This document shows, in pieces, positions 1 through 8,192 of a stretch of DNA of 34,388 nt (positions are counted from its first letter, which is position 1; the number at the start of each line of letters is the position of its first letter). Both the position numbers and the translations under genes were made by a program. Source of the DNA: Lachnospiraceae bacterium (lineage in GTDB: Bacteria; Bacillota; Clostridia; Lachnospirales; Lachnospiraceae); NCBI GenBank assembly GCA_018384375.1, contig JAHAYJ010000047.1, forward strand, positions 1 through 34,388. The letters are read 5' to 3'. The notes below the pieces were generated by a model that worked only from the letters and a program-made list of their open reading frames with translations, had not been told where the DNA came from and did not search any database.

Positions 1-52
1 TTAAGATAAACTGCACAAACAACCGTAGATAGTTTGCATAGTTTCTCTCTAT

Positions 53-799
53 CTAGGTAGAAACACCATCATTTAATCTGACCAGAGGAGCATCATCTAA
101 TGTGCAAAACAACAGTATACCTCTATAAAATTCTTGCACATGTCCCGGTCCTAACCATACTGCAATTTTATTACTATGTTCCAAAGTGTCGGATGCAATT
201 TGAGATAACCGGCGTCCGGTTTCAATCTCTATTCCTTTCATACATAATACAATCGTTTTTCCTCGCAAAAACTGATTAGCTAGTTCATACACAACTTCTT
301 GTAACTTTTGAGCACTTACTGAAATAATGATATAGTCTGCCTTATCTAATTCTTTATATGACGTAGTTAAATTTATTGTTTCTGATAACGACAAATATTG
401 ATTCTTCCTTGTTTCCAATAATTCTTTCATATGGTCAGATTGTTCTCTGCCATACAAAGACACCGTATGTCCTATTTTATCCAAGTACCATGCAATAAAT
501 GTTCCCCATCTTCCACAACCGATAACAAACACATTTTTTACATTCTTATTTTTTTCGGGAAATACTATTTCCTTTTGGAACTTTATGTTTGTTAAGTCGG
601 CCTTGATAATATCATTGATAGATATTCCATATATTTCAGACAAGTTCATTAATATTTCTATATCCGGTATTGTTGTGCCTGTTTCCCATTTTGAAACTGC
701 CTGTCTGGTTACGCCAACTCTAACTGCCAGTTCTTCTTGTGTTACACCATAATACTTTCGAAGTTCTGCCAAATACTTTCCTATATCCACCGCATTCAT
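53..799 (-). CDS. XRE-type HTH fused to a GpsA-like NAD-binding domain, probably truncated
   Basis: 248 aa from the ATG at 799, chosen because GGAGG lies 8 nt upstream. Residues about 6-62 form an XRE/Cro helix-turn-helix with the typical VTRQAVSKWETG recognition segment. Residues about 88-225 resemble the N-terminal Rossmann domain of glycerol-3-phosphate dehydrogenase: the dinucleotide motif VIGCGRWGT at about 92-100, a KGIE segment and LGPGHVQEF where GpsA has GPS.AEEV. The C-terminal helical domain that carries the catalytic lysine in GpsA is missing, and the last 20 or so residues look unlike the family. The protein therefore cannot be a normal dehydrogenase. It is either a redox- or metabolite-sensing regulator or a gene cut short at its 3' end; none of the three minus-strand frames downstream restores an obvious GpsA tail. 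It lies in the left mobile remnant. Confidence 0.7.
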   Translation of the reverse strand: MNAVDIGKYLAELRKYYGVTQEELAVRVGVTRQAVSKWETGTTIPDIEILMNLSEIYGISINDIIKADLTNIKFQKEIVFPEKNKNVKNVFVIGCGRWGTFIAWYLDKIGHTVSLYGREQSDHMKELLETRKNQYLSLSETINLTTSYKELDKADYIIISVSAQKLQEVVYELANQFLRGKTIVLCMKGIEIETGRRLSQIASDTLEHSNKIAVWLGPGHVQEFYRGILLFCTLDDAPLVRLNDGVST

Positions 800-903
800 A
801 TTCCTAACCTCCATATATACTTTATCATATTTTTTGCTATTATGACAGCAACTCAAAAGAGCATTTTTTCACATTATGCAAACATACGCCTCTGCCCTTT
901 ATT

Positions 904-931
904 AACTAGTCCACCACACGTCTACTCTTTT
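904..931 (+). repeat. Degenerate repeat copy 1
   Basis: AACTAGTCC followed by ACGTCTA; divergent in the second half. First of five related copies upstream of the integrase. Confidence 0.5.
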
Positions 932-991
932 CATGCCATTTCTATATTTTCCACAATACCTCTCAATTTTTACATTTCATTTTGTTTTTCT

Positions 992-1020
992 CACTAGTCA
1001 CGCAAACGCCTAAAAATTGA
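992..1020 (+). repeat. Degenerate repeat copy 2
   Basis: CACTAGTCA, five bases, ACGCCTA, then AAAATT. One of the three best-matching copies, with those at 1366 and 1431. Confidence 0.6.
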
Positions 1021-1297
1021 TTTTTCAGCCGCTTCTCCAACTTCCCCTTCGTCATTTTTACCAATACTTCTTCCGGTACTTCCACAAAATAAATTGCCGC
1101 AACTACTACAACCAATACACTTATCTTCAAACTTATTCATTGAAACCAACACAGACCCCACCTCAATTATTTTTTCAAAAACCTTGTTTTTTACTGCTTT
1201 TTGCCGCTTTTTCACAGAAATAATGCCTCATGTGGCTTTTCTCCGGTTTTGCCCATTTTGACAGTTTGGTTAGGCAAAATGCCTCTCTAAAAATTTC

Positions 1298-1326
1298 AAC
1301 TAGTCCGTTTCATGTATGTAAAATCT
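1298..1326 (+). repeat. Degenerate repeat copy 3
   Basis: AACTAGTCC followed by ATGTATG and AAAAT. It is 68 bp from copy 4. Confidence 0.5.
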
Positions 1327-1365
1327 GCTCCATTTTCACATCAAAGGAATATTCCTGATTTTCTT

Positions 1366-1394
1366 AACCAGTCAGCGTTACGCCTAGAAAATTC
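1366..1394 (+). repeat. Degenerate repeat copy 4
   Basis: AACCAGTCA, then ACGCCTAGAAAATT. It is 65 bp from copy 5. Confidence 0.6.
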
Positions 1395-1430
1395 AACATT
1401 TTTTCAGTTTAAGCCAAAATTCATTTTATC

Positions 1431-1459
1431 AACTAGTCATGAATACGTTTACAAATTAC
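1431..1459 (+). repeat. Degenerate repeat copy 5
   Basis: AACTAGTCA, then ACGTTTACAAATT. Copies 3-5 are spaced about 65-68 bp apart, roughly six helical turns. Confidence 0.6.
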
Positions 1460-1714
1460 TATTTCGATAAATGTCTGTTTGCTTTTTCGTCATATCAATA
1501 TGACTTTTCATAAATAATACAAAATTTTTTATCAAAAACCCTTGACACGCCCCAAAGTGCCGAAAACACATTTATCCCTTATACGCCTATCAGAATTACA
1601 CATTCACTTTCCCACGCCTATGCACTTTTACAGAATTAGGCACTTTTACCCCATATGCTATACTGAAAAAAAGTATTTTTTGAGGAAAGGAGGCAGAAAT
1701 ATCTGTCGCATTTA

Positions 1715-2956
1715 TTGCACATGGATATTCCGTATAGCATTATGGAACAACAGTATAATTTCAGCGAAGATAATAATTTCAACTTGCCTTCTCTCCTATC
1801 GGATGATACACTCAGCCTATCAGAGATTTCGGAAAAAGTACTGTATATGAAAAAGAAACAGGAAATTGAACGGAAATATAAAGAGAAAATCAAAACAAGA
1901 AAGGACGGCAGACAATACTACATTTACATTAACCGCAAGCAATATACCTCTACAAGCTATGAGAGGCTATTGTCCGTACTGTATGAATTGGAATATGGCA
2001 GAGCAACCTCATCCCTTGCAGACCTATATCCGGAATGGATGATATGGCGTAGGGATTGCTCTCCGGTATGTGACAAGACCTTGAAAGAGAACTCCCACAA
2101 CTGGAACGCCTACCTCAAAGACAATCCAATCTCACAGATTCCTTTGGTGGACTTAACACCCAAAGACTTTATCCGTGTGTTCCGGCAATGGACAAAAGAC
2201 AGACAACTGACACGTAAGAAGTTCAATAATATCAAGAGCCTTATCAATGGTATCTTTTATTACGCCATTGAAGAAGGGATTGTAACACACAATCCGGTAA
2301 AGGACATTAACAGCCGCAATTTCACGTTTAAAGCGGTAAATCATTCCGACGATGTATTTACCCTTGATGAGAGAAAGAAGCTGCTTGCACACCTTGCCGG
2401 AAATGATGATATGTATTCTCTGGCAATACATCTTGTTTTTCAGCTTGTTGCTCGTATCGGAGAGCTTTTGTCTTTGCGTTGGAGCGATATTGAGGGCGAC
2501 AATCTGCACATTCAGTCACAGTTAGTTACCGAACGGAAAATGAATGATGACTTAACCTTCAGCAAGAGGGAGCATGTAAATGTAGACCATGTAAAAGGAA
2601 ATACAGACCACGGTTTTCGCTATCAGCCGCTTACCACGGAAGCATCGCGATTGTTAGTAAAAATCAGAGAACAGAATCCGGACGGAGAATTTATTTTGAT
2701 GAAGGACGGCAGACAGTTAAACGCCAACTCTTTCAACCGGTGGCTGAAACGCTACTGTGAGGAATGCGGTGTTCCGGTGCGTTCAAGTCATAAAATAAGG
2801 TTCTGCACAGCTTCTATACTGTATTCCAATTGAATGGACTTGCCTACCCTACAACGGCTCTTAGGGCACTCTACCGCTGCTATGAGCATGCACTAACTAA
2901 GGCGTGTAACGCCCACAACCGATACCGCCGCAATTAAAACTTCGGCACTATCTTAA
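1715..2956 (+). pseudogene. int: Tyrosine recombinase/integrase, inactivated by two nonsense codons
   Basis: Phage/Tn916-type integrase. The open part runs to the TGA at 2831-2833 (372 aa). An N-terminal arm-binding region (RKDGRQYYIYINRKQY) is followed by a SAM-like core-binding domain and the catalytic domain, with the first catalytic Arg in VARIGELLSLRW and the HKIRF box. In the same frame past the TGA the gene continues with the expected ending, LPTLQRLLGHSTAAMSMH (the LLGH box). It then meets a second stop, TAA at 2894-2896, exactly where the nucleophilic tyrosine (MHY) should be, and ends at 2954-2956. Reading through both stops gives about 413 aa, normal for this family. TGA replaces a Gly codon (GGA) and TAA a Tyr codon, so each could be one base change. 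The start is uncertain: TTG at 1715 or ATG at 1721, with GGAGG at about 1689-1693. The enzyme should be dead. Confidence 0.88.
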
Positions 2957-3001
2957 CGTACTCTGTATCGTACATACACGTACATACAAATTCCACCGCA
3001 C

Positions 3002-3039
3002 AAAAAAAGAGAAAACATTGAATTTATCAGTGTTTTCTC
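3002..3039 (-). terminator. Rho-independent terminator of the tRNA Tyr-Leu unit
   Basis: Arms 3009-3020 and 3028-3039 form a 12-bp stem with one G-U pair and a 7-nt loop. On the minus strand the stem is followed by seven T residues (3002-3008). It lies directly downstream of the tRNA-Leu gene. Confidence 0.85.
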
Positions 3040-3053
3040 CATTCTTTAAGAAC

Positions 3054-3137
3054 TGCTGGTGGCCGGACTTGAACCGGCACGGGGTTGCCCCCGAGGGATT
3101 TTAAGTCCCTTGCGTCTGCCTATTCCGCCACACCAGC
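3054..3137 (-). tRNA. tRNA-Leu (anticodon TAA)
   Basis: 84-nt type II tRNA. The 7-bp acceptor stem GCTGGTG/CACCAGC uses 3131-3137 and 3055-3061, with discriminator A at 3054. The anticodon stem AGGGA/TCCCT encloses the loop CTTAAAA, giving anticodon TAA. It has the long variable arm of leucine tRNAs and the T-loop GGTTCAAGTCC. CCA is not encoded. It is transcribed after tRNA-Tyr, with an 18-nt gap. Confidence 0.95.
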
Positions 3138-3155
3138 GAAATTTCCCAAAGGAAA

Positions 3156-3237
3156 TGGATGGAGGTGGATTCGAACCACCGAAGCAATTTGCAGCAGATT
3201 TACAGTCTGTCCCCTTTGGCCACTCGGGAATCCATCC
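3156..3237 (-). tRNA. tRNA-Tyr (anticodon GTA)
   Basis: 82-nt type II tRNA. The 7-bp acceptor stem GGATGGA/TCCATCC uses 3231-3237 and 3157-3163, with discriminator A at 3156. The anticodon stem ACAGA..TCTGT carries loop CTGTAAA, anticodon GTA. A long variable arm and the T-arm GGTTCGAATCC are present. CCA is not encoded. Confidence 0.95.
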
Positions 3238-3292
3238 ATATGCCGATTCAGGTATGCCCCTGAACGCGACCATATTAATTTATATCATAACA

Positions 3293-5422
3293 CTATCTAA
3301 AAAGCAAGAAATTTTTAGGTTCCTTTCTCTCGTAGTGAAGAACGATTGCCGACGTAGCCGGCAGTGTAATATTAAGCTTTCCTGCCACCACCGGATATTC
3401 ATGCGTTTCCGTTGAAAATCCATCTGCACTCGTGAACATAAGACTCTTTAGTACACTTTCCTTTGGTATACCAAGGTGCCATACAGACACCTCCCTTGTG
3501 ACCTCATGATCATTATTGTTTATCATCACGGCTATTACAGACCTGCGACTAAATCTTCCGTAACCGAGAATATTATAATCTCCGTCAATATACTTCAAAG
3601 AGCCGGTACGGATCTCCTCGTATTCTTTATGGATGCGGATCATTTCCTTGTGGAACCTTATCAGCTCGTGATCCTCATTTCCCCAGGGATAACTCCTCCT
3701 GTTGTCAGGATCGGTAAAGCCACACACACCGGCCTCATCTCCGTAATAAATCGTAGGCGCCCCCGGCCAGGTCATCTGAATCACTACTGCTTCTCTCATG
3801 ACCGCCTTGTTGATACCCTGATTTGCTGCCTCCGGCCCCAAGGTGTTGATCCTACCCACCTTTTTGTTGGTTCTGGTAAGGAATCTGGAATGATCGTGGT
3901 TGGACAGCTCATTCATCGCAATCTGCAGAGAAGGTGTTGTAAAGCTGGCCATGTGATGTCTCATTGCTCCCATAAAGCTGTCGGCATTACCGTACAGATC
4001 GCCTCTATAGTCATCGCTGTGCTTCTGCATACCGGTAAGAAACCAGGTTACCGGTTCCATAAAGGCATCATAGTTCATGACGGTATCCCATTCCTTTCCA
4101 TTCAGCCAGTCTCTGGGACTTCCGTAATGCTCTGCCAGAACAATTGCCTCCGGATTTGCATTCCTTACCGCCTTGCGGAATTCCTTCCAAAAATAATGGT
4201 TGAATTCCGGGCTGTGACCTAGGTCTGCTGCCACATCCAATCGCCACCCATCTGCATTGTATGGTGGTGAAACCCACTTGGCAGCAATTCTCATCACATA
4301 GTTAAATAAATCCTTTGACTTCTCATAGTTGAGCTTGGGCAGGGTATCATGTCCCCACCAGCCGTCATAGCTTGTGTTGTAGGGCCACGCATTTTCATTG
4401 TAAAACTGAAAATAATCACGGTAAGGACTGTCTGCACAAATATGGGCACCCTTTTCATATCCGGGTGCATTCTCATAGATTCTTTCCCTGTCCATCCATT
4501 TATTAAAGGATCCGCAATGATTGAACACGCCATCCAGAATAACCCTCATTCCCCTCTTGTGAGCCTCTTCGACCACCTTTGCAAAAAGCTCATTGCTTGC
4601 TTCCAGGTTTTTCTTATTGGTTACTCGGTCAATATATCTGCTTGCAAATCTGTTTTCGTGCTGGTCACAGGAGAGCAGCTCTCCTTCATCACTGACAATC
4701 TTTCCGACATGGGGGTCAATGTAATCATAATCCTGAATATCATACTTGTGATTGGACGGTGACACAAATAACGGATTGAAATAAATAACCTCTATTCCTA
4801 AATCCTTCAGATAATCCATTTTATCCAAAACACCCTGCAAATCTCCGCCATAAAACTCACGAACACCCATCACCGCAGGATATTTATTCCAGTCATCCAC
4901 ATGTACAGTCTTATCCCCAATATATTCATACTCAGAAGTAAGTACATCATTGGAGGGATCTCCATTGTAAAAGCGATCTACATAAATCTGATACATAACG
5001 GCGCCCTTCGCCCATTTGGGTGTCTTAAATCCCGGAATCACGCGAAATGCATATTCCGGCAGGGCTTCCTTCGCCACACCCCTGCAGTCATAAATGCAGT
5101 TAATTTTCCCTACCTGTACTTCAAAGTGATAGGTAAACTCAACATTCTCTACCTCTGTCTCACAGGCATAATAATCAAAATATTCATCATGGCTTTCCTT
5201 CATCATCAGATGACGGACTCCCTGATTTACCATAAATACTCTATCTACATTATTGATTGCTGTGCGGAATCTAATCGTGACTTGCGAGTACGGATTGGGT
5301 TCTGAAGGGGAAAGATAATCCTCTGTGGTATCACTGAATAATGCTTTTCTATTAAAAACAGGACGCATACCGGATATATATTGCCTGTCCTGCTCTATTT
5401 TTATTAATCGATCTATGTCCAT
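3293..5422 (-). CDS. GH13 alpha-glucan hydrolase (neopullulanase / maltogenic amylase-like)
   Basis: 709 aa from the ATG at 5422; CGGAG lies 9 nt upstream. No signal peptide, so probably cytoplasmic. Residues about 1-125 look like the N-terminal beta domain (CBM34-like) of cyclomaltodextrinases and neopullulanases. The (beta/alpha)8 barrel follows, with region I DGVFNH (about 297-302), nucleophile Asp in DGWRLDVA (about 396), acid/base Glu in IVLAEHYG (about 431) and the third Asp in SNHDHSR (about 510); a C-terminal beta domain ends the protein. It should cleave alpha-1,4 and perhaps alpha-1,6 bonds in imported maltodextrins. The exact specificity cannot be read from sequence. It has its own promoter and no operon partner; downstream are the two tRNA genes. 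Confidence 0.9.
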   Translation of the reverse strand: MDIDRLIKIEQDRQYISGMRPVFNRKALFSDTTEDYLSPSEPNPYSQVTIRFRTAINNVDRVFMVNQGVRHLMMKESHDEYFDYYACETEVENVEFTYHFEVQVGKINCIYDCRGVAKEALPEYAFRVIPGFKTPKWAKGAVMYQIYVDRFYNGDPSNDVLTSEYEYIGDKTVHVDDWNKYPAVMGVREFYGGDLQGVLDKMDYLKDLGIEVIYFNPLFVSPSNHKYDIQDYDYIDPHVGKIVSDEGELLSCDQHENRFASRYIDRVTNKKNLEASNELFAKVVEEAHKRGMRVILDGVFNHCGSFNKWMDRERIYENAPGYEKGAHICADSPYRDYFQFYNENAWPYNTSYDGWWGHDTLPKLNYEKSKDLFNYVMRIAAKWVSPPYNADGWRLDVAADLGHSPEFNHYFWKEFRKAVRNANPEAIVLAEHYGSPRDWLNGKEWDTVMNYDAFMEPVTWFLTGMQKHSDDYRGDLYGNADSFMGAMRHHMASFTTPSLQIAMNELSNHDHSRFLTRTNKKVGRINTLGPEAANQGINKAVMREAVVIQMTWPGAPTIYYGDEAGVCGFTDPDNRRSYPWGNEDHELIRFHKEMIRIHKEYEEIRTGSLKYIDGDYNILGYGRFSRRSVIAVMINNNDHEVTREVSVWHLGIPKESVLKSLMFTSADGFSTETHEYPVVAGKLNITLPATSAIVLHYERKEPKNFLLFR

Positions 5423-5462
5423 ATATAGCATCTCCGTTTCCAAAAAATACAAGTACATGTAT

Positions 5463-5491
5463 ATTTTATACTATACGAAACACTTAATCAA
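5463..5491 (-). promoter_or_regulatory. Sigma-A-type promoter of the GH13 gene
   Basis: On the minus strand TTGATT (5486-5491), 17-bp spacer, TAAAAT (5463-5468), about 40 bp before the chosen ATG. Confidence 0.55.
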
Positions 5492-5573
5492 TAGACATTA
5501 TCCTCCGGCAGTCTAAACTTCTGAATAATTCTTGTCAAAGTTTCTTCCTTGGAAACATATATTTCTGCATAGT

Positions 5574-5603
5574 AAAAAGAACAGTACAAGTACTGTTCTT
5601 TTT
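5574..5603 (-). terminator. Terminator downstream of ftsH (bidirectional shape)
   Basis: A perfect 13-bp stem (arms 5574-5586 and 5591-5603) with loop CAAG. A tracts and T tracts lie at the stem base, so it could act in both directions. It lies about 180 bp past the ftsH stop. Confidence 0.8.
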
Positions 5604-5783
5604 AGAGAAGGTATTTCTTTCTTATGGGGTATAGCAAAAAACTATATAATGTATTGGGGGGGTTACAAGTAATATAATAGCATACGCCCCCTTTTGCGTA
5701 AATACTCACGATTCACAAATATTACAATTTGCATCATCATTTTTTGTGCATTTTCACCAAACAATCAGTCTTCCTTCAAATAC

Positions 5784-7631
5784 TTAGCTCTGAGAAAAGG
5801 CTTCCGGACTGGTACTCTTCTGTTCAAACAGTGCTTCGAACTCTTCTCTGCCAATCTTTTCCTTTTCAAGCAGCAGCTCTGCACACTTATGAAGAACGTC
5901 GATATGATTAAGGATGATTTCCTCTGCCTTTCTGTAGCAGTCGTCAATGATCTCTTTGACTTCCTTATCGATCTCACCCGCTACCAGTTCGCTGTGGCTC
6001 TTGGTGTGAGCAAGGTCTCTTCCGATGAAGACCTCGTCGTCATCGCTGTTGTAGTTGATCACACCGATATTCTCCGACATACCGTATTTGGTCACCATAT
6101 CTCTAGCTGCCTTGGTTGCCTTCTTGATATCACTGGAAGCACCCGTTGTGATATCCTTAAAGATGATCTGTTCAGCAATTCTTCCTCCCAGGGAAACCAT
6201 GATATCCTGAAGCATCCTGCCCTTAGTGATAAACATGTCATCCTTTTCCGGCAATGGCATGGTATAGCCTGCTGCCCCAAGCCCGGTAGGAATAATGGAT
6301 ACGGTGTAAACAGGTCCCACATCCGGCAGAACATGGAACAGGATTGCATGGCCTGCCTCGTGATAAGCGGTGATCTTCTTTTCCTGGTCAGTAATGATAC
6401 GGCTCTTCTTCTCTGCGCCGATACCCACCTTGATAAATGCTTTCTTAATATCTTCCTGCATCACATAGCTTCTGTTTTCTCTCGCCGCCATGATGGAAGC
6501 CTCGTTCAAAAGGTTCTCTAAATCTGCTCCCGTAAAGCCCGCTGTAGTCTGGGCGATCTGCTTCAGATCCACATCCTCCGCAAGAGGCTTGTTCTTTGCG
6601 TGTACCTTCAAGATATCCTCTCTGCCGCCTACATCCGGTCTGTTCACACTGATCTTCCGGTCAAAACGTCCGGGACGCATAATAGCCGGATCCAGAATAT
6701 CTACACGGTTGGTTGCTGCCAGTACTATGATTCCCTCATTCACACCGAAACCATCCATCTCTACAAGCAGCTGGTTCAGTGTCTGCTCTCTCTCATCATG
6801 ACCGCCACCCATGCCGGTTCCTCTGCGTCTTGCCACCGCATCTATCTCATCGATAAATACGATACAGGGTGCATGCCTCTTTGCCTCCTCAAATAAGTCG
6901 CGGACTCTGGAAGCACCCACGCCGACAAACATTTCCACAAAATCGGAACCGGAAATGCTGAAGAACGGAACGCCCGCCTCTCCTGCAATTGCCTTGGCGA
7001 GAAGCGTTTTACCGGTACCCGGTGCTCCCTCTAAGAGAACGCCTTTAGGAATTCTGGCGCCTACCTTGGTAAACTTGGCGGGATCCTTTAGGAACTCTAC
7101 GATCTCCTCCAGCTCTTCCTTTTCCTCCTTAAGCCCCGCAACATCCTTCAGCGTGATCTTTCCGTCACCCATGGACATCTTTGCACGGCTCTTGCCAAAA
7201 TTCATCATCTTGTTGCTGCCGCCGCCTGCGTTCTGGCTGTTCATCATCACAAAGAAGAACACCATCACTACCACTGCCAGAAGCACCGGGAAGACACTGG
7301 TAAGGAACCAGCTTTCCTCCTCCACCTTCTTGACCTCAGGATCAATTCCGTAGGAAATCAGCAGTTCTTCAATTTCCGACACATCTGTCACATACAATGT
7401 TTTGCTGGGCTCATTACTGATTGCAAAATCAACCTCACCGGTAGGTGTCTCACGGCTTGGCGTAATCACTGCATAGATGATCTTACCTGCCTCAAGATCC
7501 TCAATCAGCTCTCCTCTGGTATACTCTACCTGATTATTATCCAAAAGGCTTGGAATAATCAGCAGGGCCATCAGCAGGAAAATGAGTACAAAATATGCAT
7601 TAAAACCTCGATTTTTCTTATTCAATCTCAA
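5784..7631 (-). CDS. ftsH: ATP-dependent zinc metalloprotease FtsH
   Basis: 615 aa, normal length. It is a membrane-bound AAA+ protease that degrades damaged or regulatory membrane and cytosolic proteins. TM1 is at about 11-30 and TM2 at about 112-130, with a short extracytoplasmic domain between them. Walker A GAPGTGKT is at about 202-209, Walker B VFIDEID at about 258-264, the second region of homology [18 protein letters not shown] follows, and the zinc motif HEAGH is at about 424-428. Start is a TTG: either 7631 or, better spaced from GAGG, the TTG at 7625 (M-N-K-K-N). It follows hpt by about 36 bp and ends the tilS-hpt-ftsH run, as in Bacillus. Confidence 0.97.
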   Translation of the reverse strand: MRLNKKNRGFNAYFVLIFLLMALLIIPSLLDNNQVEYTRGELIEDLEAGKIIYAVITPSRETPTGEVDFAISNEPSKTLYVTDVSEIEELLISYGIDPEVKKVEEESWFLTSVFPVLLAVVVMVFFFVMMNSQNAGGGSNKMMNFGKSRAKMSMGDGKITLKDVAGLKEEKEELEEIVEFLKDPAKFTKVGARIPKGVLLEGAPGTGKTLLAKAIAGEAGVPFFSISGSDFVEMFVGVGASRVRDLFEEAKRHAPCIVFIDEIDAVARRRGTGMGGGHDEREQTLNQLLVEMDGFGVNEGIIVLAATNRVDILDPAIMRPGRFDRKISVNRPDVGGREDILKVHAKNKPLAEDVDLKQIAQTTAGFTGADLENLLNEASIMAARENRSYVMQEDIKKAFIKVGIGAEKKSRIITDQEKKITAYHEAGHAILFHVLPDVGPVYTVSIIPTGLGAAGYTMPLPEKDDMFITKGRMLQDIMVSLGGRIAEQIIFKDITTGASSDIKKATKAARDMVTKYGMSENIGVINYNSDDDEVFIGRDLAHTKSHSELVAGEIDKEVKEIIDDCYRKAEEIILNHIDVLHKCAELLLEKEKIGREEFEALFEQKSTSPEAFSQS

Positions 7632-7667
7632 TACCTCACTTGCCGGAACAACTGCCGGCTTCGCTTA

Positions 7668-8192
7668 TTAGTCAAACTCCACCACACCGATATAGGGCAG
7701 ATTCCTGTATCTCTGATCATAATCCAGTCCATAGCCTACCACGAATTCATCCGGAATCTGGAAGCCCGTGTAATCCACATGAACATCCACAACTCTTCTG
7801 TCCGGTTTGTCAAGCAGTGTACAGAGCCTTAAGCTTGCAGGTCCTCTGTCCTTGAGCATTTCCAGCAGATAACTCAGGGTACGTCCCGAATCCACAATAT
7901 CCTCGATCACGATGACATCCTTTCCCTTTAGCGGCTCATCCAGATCCTTTACAATCTTGACCACTCCGCTGGACTTGGTCTCGCTTCCATAGCTGGAAAC
8001 AGACATGAAATCCAGAGAAACCGGTACGGTAATCCTCTTTGCAAGCTCACACATGAAAAAGCTGCCGCCCTTGAGTACACATACCAGGTGAACCTGTTTT
8101 CCCGCATAATCCTTGCTGATCTGCTCCCCGATCTGCTGAATTTTGGCATCCACCTCTTCTTCCGTAAGCATGACTTTAATTCTTTCGGCCAT
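7668..8192 (-). CDS. hpt: Hypoxanthine phosphoribosyltransferase
   Basis: 174 aa from the ATG at 8192, preceded by AAGGAG; an upstream extension of the frame lacks support. It salvages hypoxanthine and guanine with PRPP to IMP and GMP. The PRPP-binding loop VIVIEDIVDSGRTL, the LKGGSFF loop and the flexible SYGSETKSSG loop are all present, and the length is normal. The start lies inside the tilS end (17-bp overlap), which suggests translational coupling. The gene order tilS-hpt-ftsH is conserved in Firmicutes. Confidence 0.96.
   Translation of the reverse strand: MAERIKVMLTEEEVDAKIQQIGEQISKDYAGKQVHLVCVLKGGSFFMCELAKRITVPVSLDFMSVSSYGSETKSSGVVKIVKDLDEPLKGKDVIVIEDIVDSGRTLSYLLEMLKDRGPASLRLCTLLDKPDRRVVDVHVDYTGFQIPDEFVVGYGLDYDQRYRNLPYIGVVEFD

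Larger units (their letters stand above)
857..1714. other. Long AT-rich gap with a degenerate repeat family, upstream of the integrase
   Basis: About 860 bases without a convincing gene. Five copies of a repeat starting ACTAGTC (or ACCAGTC) begin at 904, 992, 1298, 1366 and 1431. A second shared core, ACGCCTA or a close variant, lies about 12-15 bases further on, followed by an A-rich stretch. Extra ACGCCTA cores without the first half occur near 1583 and 1614, and GCACTTTTAC is repeated at 1622 and 1640. Such clusters fit binding sites of an element-encoded recombinase, excisionase or repressor. That role is inferred. Confidence 0.6.
5423..5783. other. Intergenic region between GH13 gene and ftsH
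   Basis: About 360 bases without a credible gene. They contain the GH13 promoter (5463-5491), the ftsH terminator (5574-5603), a run of seven G (about 5653-5661) and a C-rich block near 5685. No further structure could be supported. Confidence 0.6.

Noticed and set aside
994-1215. 73-aa Cys-containing minus-strand ORF in the left gap
   Set aside because: It starts with GTG without a ribosome site, overlaps repeat copy 2 and has no recognisable family pattern; probably chance.
3476-4222. 248-aa plus-strand ORF inside the GH13 gene
   Set aside because: Antisense shadow of a well-supported glycoside hydrolase with all catalytic motifs.
5694-6521. 275-aa plus-strand ORF opposite ftsH
   Set aside because: Antisense shadow of ftsH; no independent support.
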